Positions 48,114 to 56,126 of a DNA stretch of 64,000 nt are shown here, piece after piece. The notes under the pieces were generated by a model. That model was not told the DNA's origin. It saw only the letters and a program-made list of their open reading frames with translations, and searched no databases. Made by a program: the position numbers and the translations under genes. Position 1 is the stretch's first letter. Each line of letters opens with the position of its first letter. Source of the DNA: Xanthobacteraceae bacterium (GTDB lineage Bacteria; Pseudomonadota; Alphaproteobacteria; Rhizobiales; Xanthobacteraceae); contig JALHRD010000021.1 of the NCBI GenBank assembly GCA_022841625.1, positions 21,695 to 85,694 of the forward strand. Direction: 5' to 3'.

Positions 48114-48413
48114 ATGAAGCCAAGCATTTTCCTTGCCGCATGCGTCGTTCTCTGCCTGTCGACGGGGGCCGCTTCGGCGATTGACGTTGCACCGGCGGGC
48201 GCGGCGGCCTGCTCGGGCTGCCACCCGGTAAGCCGCGCCATTGAGACGCCATTCACGCCCCTGGTGGGACGCAACCCCACCGAAATCGTGACCGCCATCC
48301 AGGAATTCCGCAGCGGACAGCGCCCCGGAACGGTGATGGATCGCATCGCCAAAGGTTTCACCGACGACGAAATCAAGACCATCGCCGCCTGGTATGCGGC
48401 CCAGAAGGATTGA
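48114..48413 (+). CDS. Small c-type cytochrome (FccA-like)
   Basis: From ATG 48114, seven bases after GGGAGGAG, this encodes 99 residues with a signal peptide (MKPSIFLAACVVLCLSTGAASA) and one heme site, CSGCHP. The FRSGQRPGTVMDRIAKGF region matches the small cytochromes of flavocytochrome c sulfide dehydrogenases. FccB starts six bases after this stop. Its likely job is to carry electrons from FccB, or from the Mo enzyme upstream, into the respiratory chain. Confidence 0.85.
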   Translation: MKPSIFLAACVVLCLSTGAASAIDVAPAGAAACSGCHPVSRAIETPFTPLVGRNPTEIVTAIQEFRSGQRPGTVMDRIAKGFTDDEIKTIAAWYAAQKD

Positions 48414-48418
48414 CCGTC

Positions 48419-49699
48419 ATGACACGCCATCCTGTGAGCCGACGCGATTTCCTTAGACGCACAGCCGCGACCGCAGCGACTTTAGGCTTCGCGACGCCCG
48501 CGCTCGCACAGCCGACCGCCGGCCGCGTGGTCGTCGTGGGCGGCGGATTCGCCGGGGCAAGCTGCGCGCGCGCGCTCAAGCGCATCGATCCGCGCATAAC
48601 GGTAACGCTGGTCGAAGCCAATGCGACGTTCACCGCCTGCCCGCTCAGCAACGCCGTCATCGCCGGGCTGCGCGACCTTCCGGCGCAGCAGTTCGACTAC
48701 AAGCGGTTCGCCGCACAGCGCATCACGGTCACACTTGCACCAGCGGTCGGCGTCAATGCCGACGCTCGTACGGTGATCCTCAACGACGGCGTCCGGCTGC
48801 CCTATGACCGCCTGGTGCTTGCGCCCGGCATCGAGATCCGCTGGGACGCCCTCCCCGGCTATACCGAGGCCGCCGCCGAACGCATGCCGCATGCATGGCG
48901 CGCCGGCGATCAAACGATGCTGCTGCGCAAGCAGCTTGAATCGATGGAGGATGGCGGCTTGGTGGTGATGTCGGCGCCGGCCAATCCATTCCGCTGTCCG
49001 CCGGGCCCCTATGAGCGCGCCAGCCTGATTGCGCATTTCCTTAAGACGCGAAAGCCGAAGTCCAAGCTGATCGTCCTGGACGCCAAGGACGCATTCTCAA
49101 AGCAAGGTTTGTTCCTGAACGCCTGGAAGGAACTCTATCCCGATCTGATCGAATGGGTGCCACTGTCCAAGGGTGGTAGCGTCACCTCGGTCGATCCCAA
49201 GACCAATACGCTGACGACGGAATTTGGAATCCACAAGGCCGCCGTCGCCAATGTGATCGCGCCACAACGCGCCGGGCGGATCGCGGAGCTTGCCGGCGTC
49301 GCCGATAAGAGCGGCTGGTGCCCCATCGACCCCGTGACCTTCGAATCGAAGCTCAGGCCCAACATCCATGTCATTGGCGATGCCGCGATTGCCGGCGCCA
49401 TGCCGAAGTCGGCCTTTGCGGCCAACTCCCAGGCCAAGGTCTGCGCCGCTGCCTTAGCCAAGCTGCTCGCCGGCGAAAAACCCGACGAGCCAAAACTGAT
49501 CAACACCTGCTACAGTCTGGTCGCGCCCGACTACGGGATTTCGGTGGCCGGCGTCTACGAACCGCGTGGCGGGCTATTGGCCGATGTCAAAGGTGCCGGC
49601 GGCGTGAGCCCGGCCAATGCGTCACCCGACGTGCGGACGCTTGAAGCGAATTTCGCGAATGGCTGGTTCACGGCAATCACCGGGGAAGTGTTTGGTTGA
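48419..49699 (+). CDS. Flavocytochrome c sulfide dehydrogenase flavoprotein (FccB/SoxF-like)
   Basis: From ATG 48419 this is 426 residues with a twin-arginine signal (SRRDFLRRTAATAA). GRVVVVGGGFAGASCARAL binds FAD; FTACPLSN and NPFRCPPGPYERA hold cysteines likely to form the redox-active pair, and NTCYSLVAPDYGISVAG is the C-terminal FCSD landmark. It oxidises sulfide or polysulfide and passes electrons to the cytochrome encoded upstream. soxX overlaps its end. Confidence 0.88.
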   Translation: MTRHPVSRRDFLRRTAATAATLGFATPALAQPTAGRVVVVGGGFAGASCARALKRIDPRITVTLVEANATFTACPLSNAVIAGLRDLPAQQFDYKRFAAQRITVTLAPAVGVNADARTVILNDGVRLPYDRLVLAPGIEIRWDALPGYTEAAAERMPHAWRAGDQTMLLRKQLESMEDGGLVVMSAPANPFRCPPGPYERASLIAHFLKTRKPKSKLIVLDAKDAFSKQGLFLNAWKELYPDLIEWVPLSKGGSVTSVDPKTNTLTTEFGIHKAAVANVIAPQRAGRIAELAGVADKSGWCPIDPVTFESKLRPNIHVIGDAAIAGAMPKSAFAANSQAKVCAAALAKLLAGEKPDEPKLINTCYSLVAPDYGISVAGVYEPRGGLLADVKGAGGVSPANASPDVRTLEANFANGWFTAITGEVFG

Positions 49700-50159
49700 G
49701 CGCGGGCGATTGCTGGTCGCGGGTCTCGCTGCCGCGCTTGCGTGCAGCCCGGCGGTCGATGCCCGCGCTGAACTGGCGTCCTATGCGGTGGTCGGCGACG
49801 CCATTCCGGTTTCGTTAACCGGCGCCGGCGGCGACCCAAAAAAGGGTCGTGCCATTGTCGCCAACCGGCAGGTCGGGCTCTGTCTTCTGTGCCACTCCGG
49901 CCCGTTTCCCGAAGAGCGGTTTCAAGGCACGCTGGCGCCCGACTTGAGCGGCGCCGGAAGCCGCTGGTCGCCCGGACAATTAAGGCTGCGAATTGTCGAT
50001 TCCACGCGCATCAACCCCGCCACCATCATGCCACCCTATTACCGTATCGATGGCCTAGAGCGCGTTACCCCTGCGTTTACCGGTAAACCGATATTGAACG
50101 CCGAACAGGTCGAGGACGTGGTAGCTTACCTGGCGACATTACGAGACGCGAAACAATGA
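49692..50159 (+). CDS. soxX: Sulfur-oxidation cytochrome SoxX
   Basis: The likely start is TTG 49692, overlapping fccB's stop by 8 bases and preceded by GGGGAAG; this gives 155 residues with a signal peptide. Heme site CLLCHSGP and the distal methionine in NPATIMPPYYR fit SoxX, which forms the SoxAX complex attaching sulfur substrates to SoxYZ. The frame opens earlier at 49617, in the coding part of fccB, so that start is disfavoured. Confidence 0.86.
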   Translation: MVERGRLLVAGLAAALACSPAVDARAELASYAVVGDAIPVSLTGAGGDPKKGRAIVANRQVGLCLLCHSGPFPEERFQGTLAPDLSGAGSRWSPGQLRLRIVDSTRINPATIMPPYYRIDGLERVTPAFTGKPILNAEQVEDVVAYLATLRDAKQ

Positions 50160-50641
50160 CCGACCACAAACCCATGGTTACGACCCGACGCCGGTTCCTG
50201 CTCGGCGCGGCCGGCGTCGCGGGCGGCGCGGCGCTGATGACGCTGCTGCCCGCCGGTCGTGCCGGCGCCACCCCCGCCGCCATGCAGGCTGCCATCAAGG
50301 CGGTCATTGGCAGCGCGCCGATGCGCGAAGGCCGGGTCAAGATCGAGCTGCCGCCATTGGTCGAAAACGGCAACGCGGTGCCGCTCAGCATCGCGGTCGA
50401 GAGCCCGATGACCGACGCCGATCACGTCAAAGCGATCCACATCTTCACCGAAAAAAACCCGCAACCCAATGTGGCGAGTTTCCATCTCGGGCCGCGCGCC
50501 GGAACCGCCAATATCGCGACCCGCATGCGGCTGGCCGACACGCAATTTGTGGTGGCGGTCGCGGAAATGAGTGACGGTAGTTTTTGGCGCGACGAGATTG
50601 AAGTGGTCGTTACGCTCGCCGCTTGCCTTGAGGAAAGCTGA
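50156..50641 (+). CDS. soxY: Sulfur carrier SoxY (non-canonical C-terminus)
   Basis: 161 residues with a twin-arginine signal (TTRRRFLLGAAGVAGGAAL). The SoxY domain is clear (MREGRVKIELPPLVENGNAV; VPLSIAVESPMTD). Classical SoxY ends with a GGCGG swinging arm carrying the substrate thiol; here the end reads VVVTLAACLEES, keeping a single cysteine (about residue 157) without the glycines. It overlaps soxX by four bases and soxZ by one, so the block is translationally coupled. Confidence 0.88.
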   Translation: MTDHKPMVTTRRRFLLGAAGVAGGAALMTLLPAGRAGATPAAMQAAIKAVIGSAPMREGRVKIELPPLVENGNAVPLSIAVESPMTDADHVKAIHIFTEKNPQPNVASFHLGPRAGTANIATRMRLADTQFVVAVAEMSDGSFWRDEIEVVVTLAACLEES

Positions 50642-50964
50642 TGGCTGCACGCGCCCTTATCAATGTTCCGCCGACGGCCAAACGCGGCGAAATCGTCGTC
50701 ATCAAGGCCCTGATCTCGCACGAGATGGAGAGCGGCTTTCGCCCGAATGCGGTCGGGCAACTGATCCCGCGCAACATCATCAAGGAATTCGTCTGCACCT
50801 ATAACGGCGTCGAAGTGTTTCGCGCCGAGTTCTTTTCCGCCATCTCCGCCAACCCGTTCTTGTCCTTCACCACGGTGGCGACCGAGAGCGGCACCGTCAC
50901 TATGACCTGGAAGGGCGACAACGGCTTCTTCGCCACCGAGTCGGTCGCCATCGCGGTCGAGTGA
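50641..50964 (+). CDS. soxZ: Sulfur carrier partner SoxZ
   Basis: 107 residues with the typical immunoglobulin-like SoxZ pattern (EIVVIKALISHEMESGFR...IIKEFVCTYNGVEVFRAEF). SoxZ forms the SoxYZ dimer that carries sulfur intermediates. Start ATG 50641 overlaps the soxY stop and the stop overlaps soxA's start (ATGA). Confidence 0.93.
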   Translation: MAARALINVPPTAKRGEIVVIKALISHEMESGFRPNAVGQLIPRNIIKEFVCTYNGVEVFRAEFFSAISANPFLSFTTVATESGTVTMTWKGDNGFFATESVAIAVE

Positions 50965-51740
50965 TGCGGATCGGGCACGCCGCCGCCGCGCTTACAATCC
51001 TCGCTGGGATCGTTCCAGCCGGCGCCGAGATTGCGACGGCGCAGCGCAAATCCGGCTACGATTTCATGGCGCGTACAACCCAAGCGATGCAGGATGGCGA
51101 CACGTCAAACCCTGGCATGCTGTGGGTGCTCGATGGCGCAGCCTTGTGGGACCGCAAGGCCGGCGCCGCCAACCGGTCATGCGCCGACTGCCATGGCGAC
51201 GCGCCAACCAGCATGAAGGGCGTTGCCGCGCGTTACCCAGAATTCAATGCGACGCTCGGACGGCCGATCAATATCGAGCAGCGCATCAACCTCTGCCGTG
51301 CCGACCGACAACAGGCCAAGCCGTTGCCCTACGAAAGCAAGGATCTTTTGGCGCTCACCGCATTCGTGGCGCGGCAATCGCGCGGGCAGCCGATTGCCAT
51401 TGCGGAAGATGAGCCCACGCGACGCTCGGTTGAAACCGGCCGCGCCGCGTTTGTGCGCCGGCAGGGCCAGCTCAATCTGTCCTGCGCGCAATGTCACGAT
51501 GACAATTGGAGCGGCCGGCTGGCGGGAAATCCGCTGACCCAGGGCCAGCCGACCGGCTATCCGATCTACCGCCTTGAGTGGCAGAGCCTCGGATCGCTGC
51601 AACGGCGGCTGCGCAACTGCCTCACCGGCATGCGCGCCGAAGCGCCCGCGCTCGGTGCGCAGGAACTCGTCGATCTCGAACTCTATTTGATGTCGCGCGC
51701 GCGCGGCATGCCGATCGAGACGCCGGCGGTGCGCCCCTAA
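50964..51740 (+). CDS. soxA: Sulfur-oxidation diheme cytochrome SoxA
   Basis: From ATG 50964 (overlapping the soxZ stop) this is about 258 residues with signal sequence and two heme sites, CADCHGDAPTSM and CAQCHDD. The active-site cysteine lies in NCLTGMRAEAP. SoxAX joins thiosulfate to SoxYZ. No soxB or soxCD follows: the next gene converges, with stops overlapping by four bases at 51737-51740. Confidence 0.92.
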   Translation: MRIGHAAAALTILAGIVPAGAEIATAQRKSGYDFMARTTQAMQDGDTSNPGMLWVLDGAALWDRKAGAANRSCADCHGDAPTSMKGVAARYPEFNATLGRPINIEQRINLCRADRQQAKPLPYESKDLLALTAFVARQSRGQPIAIAEDEPTRRSVETGRAAFVRRQGQLNLSCAQCHDDNWSGRLAGNPLTQGQPTGYPIYRLEWQSLGSLQRRLRNCLTGMRAEAPALGAQELVDLELYLMSRARGMPIETPAVRP

Positions 51741-52651
51741 TCCTGCTGACCGACCGGCGGGACGCCTGAGCCACGGCGATACTCCGGCAACGGCGGCAAG
51801 CCCCAGATGGTCGATTCCGTCCGCTTCCAGGTCTTCGGATATTGCGGCGTGTCGCGGTGCCACGGCCGCGGATCGAAATAGCCGAGCGCTTCGTCCTTCA
51901 TCTGGTCAAGCTCGATATAGAGTTCGACGGTGTGCTCATCCGGATTGCGGTGATAGGTGGCAACGTTGTGGCCCGGGCCATGACGCACCGGCCCCCACAA
52001 GAGCCGGATTTTTTTCGTCGCAAACATCTCGCAGGCGTTCTGCATGTGCGACATGTCCTTGAGTTCGAATGCGATGTGATGCAGTTCCGATTTGTCACCC
52101 TTGATGAAATTGACGGTGTGGTGATCGGTGTTGCAGCGCATGAACACAAACCAGTCCTCGATCCAATCGGAGACCTTGAAGCCCAGCACCTTGGCATAAA
52201 ACTCCGAGACCGATTTGACGTCGGGGCAATGAAACGCGATATGCCCGAGCTTGAGCGGGCCGATGCCGCCGACCTGATGGTGCGAGCCGAGATATTTCCA
52301 GTCGGTGAACAGGTCGATGCTGGTGTCCTTGTTGTCCTTAAGGGTCAGGACCTTGCCCATGCCGGGGATGGAGTCGTTGCGCAGTTCGCTCTTAACTCCG
52401 TCCTTCGCCAGCTCACGCGCAAGTGCGTCAAAGTCTGAATCCGGCGCGACCTCGAATGACAGCCGGCTGCAATGGTTGCGCTCGGACTGCTCGAGCTGGA
52501 TCGACAGGAGGCCGGTCTTGGACGCCAGGAACGCCCGTTTTTTCTCGCGTTCCGCCAACACCAAGCCGGCCACTTCGGTCCAATAGGCGATCTGCTTTTC
52601 AATGTCGGTGGTCTCAAAGGTCGCGTGACCGACGCGCCGTGGCTTGATCAT
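51737..52651 (-). CDS. VOC-family extradiol dioxygenase-like protein
   Basis: From ATG 52651, preceded by GGAGATAACA on the minus strand, there are 304 residues with two VOC modules. Likely Fe ligands are the His of LGHIAFHC, the His of LHHIAFEL and the Glu of HTVELYIE, the pattern of catechol 2,3-dioxygenases. It would cleave a catechol-type ring. Its start faces the fumarylacetoacetase-like gene across a 150-base divergent region. Confidence 0.88.
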   Translation of the reverse strand: MIKPRRVGHATFETTDIEKQIAYWTEVAGLVLAEREKKRAFLASKTGLLSIQLEQSERNHCSRLSFEVAPDSDFDALARELAKDGVKSELRNDSIPGMGKVLTLKDNKDTSIDLFTDWKYLGSHHQVGGIGPLKLGHIAFHCPDVKSVSEFYAKVLGFKVSDWIEDWFVFMRCNTDHHTVNFIKGDKSELHHIAFELKDMSHMQNACEMFATKKIRLLWGPVRHGPGHNVATYHRNPDEHTVELYIELDQMKDEALGYFDPRPWHRDTPQYPKTWKRTESTIWGLPPLPEYRRGSGVPPVGQQD

Positions 52652-52799
52652 TGTTATCTCCACTCCGGTAACTGTCATGTTCGATGGGGCCGCGCCGGCA
52701 GCCCTTGGCTTCGCGCCGACTATAGCCCACTCTTGCCTTCCGCGCATGATCGCGGTTTGTTGTTTCGGTGTTTCGACCCGAGCGTTCTGATCTGGAGCA

Positions 52800-53732
52800 A
52801 TGACCATGGCCGGCTACAAGCTTGCAACCTACCAAACTGCCGACGGACCCCGCGCCGGCCTCGTCGTCGACGACAAGGTCTTTGACGCCGCCAAGCTGAC
52901 CGGCAAGGCGGCCTATGCGACGGTGCTTGGCATTCTCAATGATTGGCGCGCCGCCCAAGGGGTGCTCAAGGCCGCGGCGGTCAAGGCCGCCAAGAGCAAG
53001 GGCAAGAGCCTGCCGCTCGGCAAGACCAAGCTCCTGGCGCCGATCCTGTGGCCATCGGCGATCTATTGTGCGGGCGCAAATTACCAGGACCATGCCAACG
53101 AAATGGCGGCCAAGGACAACCGGCCGCCACCGGCCGATCCGCATACGCTGGGTCTGGAATCCTGGCATTTCATCAAGGCGTCCCGCTCAATCTCCAATCC
53201 CGGCGCGACCGTAAAGATTTCCACTTACTCCAAGAAGATGGACTGGGAAATTGAGCTCGCGGCGGTGATCGGGCGGCCGGCCAAGGATGTCCCGATCGAA
53301 AAGGCGCTGAGCTATGTCGCCGGCTACACCATCGCCAACGACCTGTCGGCCCGCGACCGCGGCCGCCGGCCGCATATCCCCGACACTTCGCCGTTCAAAG
53401 CCGATTGGGTGGCGCATAAGAGCTTCGACGGCTCTTGCCCGCTCGGCCCCTGGATCGTGCCGGCGAGCGATATCAAGAACCCGCAAAAGCTCGCCATGAA
53501 ACTCTGGGTCAACGATGTCCTAAAACAGGACTCCAATTCCAGCCAGATGATCTTCAACCTCGCCGAGCAGATCGCGCATCTGTCCTCGCGCCTGACCCTG
53601 CATCCCGGCGACCTGATCCTAACCGGCACGCCCGCCGGGGTCGGTGCCGGCCGTGGTGAGTTCCTCAAGGCAGGCGACACTGTCAAATTGTGGATCGAAA
53701 AAATCGGCGAGCTTAGCAGCAAGATGGCCTGA
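52800..53732 (+). CDS. Fumarylacetoacetate hydrolase family protein
   Basis: A 310-residue FAH-fold enzyme. Landmarks are ICAGANYQDHANEM (as IYCAGANYQDHANEM), TYSKKMDWEIELAAVIGRP with metal ligands, and TGTPAGVGAGRG near the end. Members hydrolyse or decarboxylate ring-cleavage products such as 2-oxohept-3-ene-dioate. The adjacent extradiol enzyme makes a meta-cleavage role likely. Start ATG 52800 follows TGGAG; ATG 52806 is also possible. Confidence 0.9.
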   Translation: MTMAGYKLATYQTADGPRAGLVVDDKVFDAAKLTGKAAYATVLGILNDWRAAQGVLKAAAVKAAKSKGKSLPLGKTKLLAPILWPSAIYCAGANYQDHANEMAAKDNRPPPADPHTLGLESWHFIKASRSISNPGATVKISTYSKKMDWEIELAAVIGRPAKDVPIEKALSYVAGYTIANDLSARDRGRRPHIPDTSPFKADWVAHKSFDGSCPLGPWIVPASDIKNPQKLAMKLWVNDVLKQDSNSSQMIFNLAEQIAHLSSRLTLHPGDLILTGTPAGVGAGRGEFLKAGDTVKLWIEKIGELSSKMA

Positions 53733-53832
53733 TGGCCCTCACGGGCCCGGCCGCTTCGCCAGGCCGGCTGGCGACAATACGTTTCCGGACCCCGGCCATG
53801 CAGTTCCGTGGTGCCGGCCGGCCCGGCCCTGA

Positions 53833-53863
53833 TTGCGTTCTCGCTTGAGAAAAGGCATATATT
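53833..53863 (+). promoter_or_regulatory. Candidate sigma-70-like promoter of the Rieske operon
   Basis: TTGCGT at 53833-53838 and TATATT at 53858-53863 lie 19 bases apart, about 95 bases upstream of the Rieske ferredoxin gene. Spacing is at the long end, so this is tentative. Confidence 0.35.
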
Positions 53864-53960
53864 TTAAGCTGCCGGCATGAACCGTGCTGGCCACTCATGA
53901 CACGGCGGACCGCCGCCAGATAACGTCAGCAACGCACCAAGCAGAGCAGGATCACCGAGT

Positions 53961-54326
53961 ATGGCCGAGCAGTTCGTGGGTAAACTTTCGGAATTCAAGG
54001 ACGGCGATCGCCGCATCGTCTTTGTCGGGGACAACGAGATCGGCGTGTTCCGGCACGATGGCAAATTTTACGCCTACAGCAATTATTGTCTTCACCAAGG
54101 TGGCCCGGCTTGCGAAGGCTTGACTATCGCCAAGGTCGAAGAGCGGCTGCGCCCGGACAAGACCTCCGAAGGGTTGTTCTTCTCCGACACCGAAATGCAC
54201 TTTGTCTGCCCGTGGCACGGCTACGAATACGACATGAAGACCGGCGAATGCGTGTCGGATCGCAAGCTCAGACTGCGCAGCTATAAGATCGTTGAAAAAG
54301 GAGACGAAGTTTATGTCGTCGCCTAA
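53961..54326 (+). CDS. Rieske [2Fe-2S] ferredoxin-type protein
   Basis: 121 residues with cluster ligands CLHQGG and CPWHGYEYD (CxH...CxxH). Such small proteins deliver electrons to oxygenases or sit as accessory domains. The stop overlaps the start of the next gene by 14 bases, so they are coupled; the amidohydrolase follows. A VOC dioxygenase-like gene, which does not need a ferredoxin, is convergent downstream, so its partner oxygenase is not identified. Confidence 0.88.
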   Translation: MAEQFVGKLSEFKDGDRRIVFVGDNEIGVFRHDGKFYAYSNYCLHQGGPACEGLTIAKVEERLRPDKTSEGLFFSDTEMHFVCPWHGYEYDMKTGECVSDRKLRLRSYKIVEKGDEVYVVA

Positions 54327-54756
54327 GCGCGCCGCTGCAAAGCCGGCGCCGAAATCAAAACCCGCTGCTCGGAAGTCGTCGGCCAAGGCTACCGCTGCCA
54401 AGCCTGCCGGCAAGGCAGCGGCCAAACCTGCCGCTGCCAAGCCCACCGCTGGCAAACCTGCGGCGGCCGCAACCGGCACGACATCCAGTGACGCGACGCG
54501 GTTGGCGGCCGAGATCGAACGTGCGCTTGCCGGCGGCAAGCTCGATAGCCTGACACCGCAAGCGCTGCATGCGCTGATGAGCGCTTGCTGCAAGACCTAT
54601 GCGATCCGGATCGAGGCAGGTGAGGACCTGCTGCCGCTCGCGCAACGCACCACTGTTAGTCCAACCGAAGTGATGGTGACGGCGAGCGGGCTGTTGCGTG
54701 CCGCCAATCTGGCCGTATTCGAGCTCGGCATGTGGCAGAGCTGGACCGGACGCTGA
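54313..54756 (+). CDS. Lys/Ala/Pro-rich hypothetical with a C-terminal helical domain
   Basis: From ATG 54313, following AAGGAG, this is 147 residues. The first 57 or so are low-complexity, basic and histone-H1-like (repeats of AAKPA and KPAAK type), and the last 85 form a distinct domain (RLAAEIERALAGGKLDSLTP... RIEAGEDLLPLAQRTTVSPT). Not assigned to a named family. It sits between a Rieske ferredoxin and an amidohydrolase with coupling to the former, suggesting a role in that complex or a membrane/nucleic-acid-binding tail. Confidence 0.7.
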   Translation: MSSPKRAAAKPAPKSKPAARKSSAKATAAKPAGKAAAKPAAAKPTAGKPAAAATGTTSSDATRLAAEIERALAGGKLDSLTPQALHALMSACCKTYAIRIEAGEDLLPLAQRTTVSPTEVMVTASGLLRAANLAVFELGMWQSWTGR

Positions 54757-54789
54757 ACAAGAACGACAGTTTCAATAGGAGACGAACCC

Positions 54790-56034
54790 ATGGACCTCCT
54801 CGCCGAACGCGGACGACGGGTCACCGTCGATGAGCTCAACACCACGCGGCTGCTGGCGCACGCGCGCAAGCAGGCAGTGCAGCGCAAGTTCGACGACGTT
54901 CTGATCGTCGACGTCGACGCCCACCACTACGAGAACGAGCACTACGGCGAGATTCTCCCATTCATGGAGAACGAGGTGCTCAAGCAGATCAATATGGGCG
55001 GCCGCGCCAAGGGCGGACGCGGCACGCTGGTGCCGACTCATGCCGGCTTCACCCAGGACATGGGTGGGCGGGTGACGCGCTATCCGATGCGCGGCACCGA
55101 AAAGACCGAGCCTGGCCGGCATCGCGACATCCAGCTTGGCGAGCGTTGGATGGACGCCATGAGCGTCGACTATTCCTGCCTGTTCCCGACCGGCATGCTC
55201 AATATCGGCATGCATCCGCAGAAGGAAATGGAAGTCGACCTGTGCTGGGCCTACAACCGCTGGCTCACCGAGAAAGTGCTGCCGGAATCGAACAACCGCT
55301 TCTTCTCGATGTTGTGCATTCCGTTCTCCGACCCGGAGCAGTCGCTGCGTCATGTCGAGACCTTTGGCGACCGCAAGGGCGTCGGCGGGTTCATGGTCAC
55401 AACCGTGCGCAACCTGCAGGTCAACGACAACGCCTATATGAAGGTCTATCGGGCGATGGAAGAACGCGGCCTGGTGCTGTCGTTCCATTCCGGCCCGAAC
55501 TGGTCGGAGCCGGTGTTCCGCGCCTGCAACCGGTTCTTGTCGGTGCATGCGCTCGGCTTCAGCTTCTACAACATTCTTCATTGCACCAACTGGGTGATCA
55601 ACGGCATGGGCGAGCGCTTTCCCAAGCTGCCGGTGGTCTGGATCGAATCCGGCCTCGCCTGGGTGCCGTTCCTGATGCAGCGGCTCGACCACGAATACAT
55701 GATGCGGCCGTCGGAGGCGCCGGTGCTGAAGAAGAAGCCGTCCGATTATATGCGGGACATGTATTATTCGTCGCAGCCGATGGAGATCCAGGACATGGCG
55801 GCGATGGAGCAGACCTTCCGCATGATCAATGCGGAAACCCAATTGCTCTATTCATCGGATTATCCGCATTGGGACTTCGACTTGCCCTCGACCATCTGGG
55901 ACCTGCCTTTCGTGTCCGAGAAGGCCAAGCATAATATCCTCGGCGGCACCGCGGCGCGGCTGTTCAAGCTGCCGCCCCGCAACGCGGCGCAGAAGGCCAA
56001 CCTGCAAAAGTTCGGCAATCTCGTTACCGCCTAA
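54790..56034 (+). CDS. Amidohydrolase 2 family protein (ACMSD-like)
   Basis: A 414-residue TIM-barrel protein. The N-terminal VDVDAHHYENEH, histidines near the middle, and the late SSDYPHWDFDLPSTIW aspartate give the metal-site pattern of decarboxylating amidohydrolases such as ACMSD and gamma-resorcylate decarboxylase. It probably acts on a ring-cleavage product or hydroxybenzoate. The preceding ORFs form an operon with it, and a clear terminator follows at 56071. Confidence 0.86.
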   Translation: MDLLAERGRRVTVDELNTTRLLAHARKQAVQRKFDDVLIVDVDAHHYENEHYGEILPFMENEVLKQINMGGRAKGGRGTLVPTHAGFTQDMGGRVTRYPMRGTEKTEPGRHRDIQLGERWMDAMSVDYSCLFPTGMLNIGMHPQKEMEVDLCWAYNRWLTEKVLPESNNRFFSMLCIPFSDPEQSLRHVETFGDRKGVGGFMVTTVRNLQVNDNAYMKVYRAMEERGLVLSFHSGPNWSEPVFRACNRFLSVHALGFSFYNILHCTNWVINGMGERFPKLPVVWIESGLAWVPFLMQRLDHEYMMRPSEAPVLKKKPSDYMRDMYYSSQPMEIQDMAAMEQTFRMINAETQLLYSSDYPHWDFDLPSTIWDLPFVSEKAKHNILGGTAARLFKLPPRNAAQKANLQKFGNLVTA

Positions 56035-56070
56035 AGCCGCATTCAAAGATAACAAAGCGTCAAACAATGA

Positions 56071-56103
56071 CCGCCTCCCGGGTGACCGGGAGGCGGTTTT
56101 ATA
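56071..56103 (+). terminator. Intrinsic terminator of the amidohydrolase operon
   Basis: CCGCCTCCCGG-GTGA-CCGGGAGGCGG is an 11-bp perfect stem followed by TTTTATATTT. This is the clearest rho-independent terminator in the window, 36 bases after the stop. Confidence 0.88.
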
Positions 56104-56126
56104 TTTGGCGCCTTGTCGCTTGCGGA

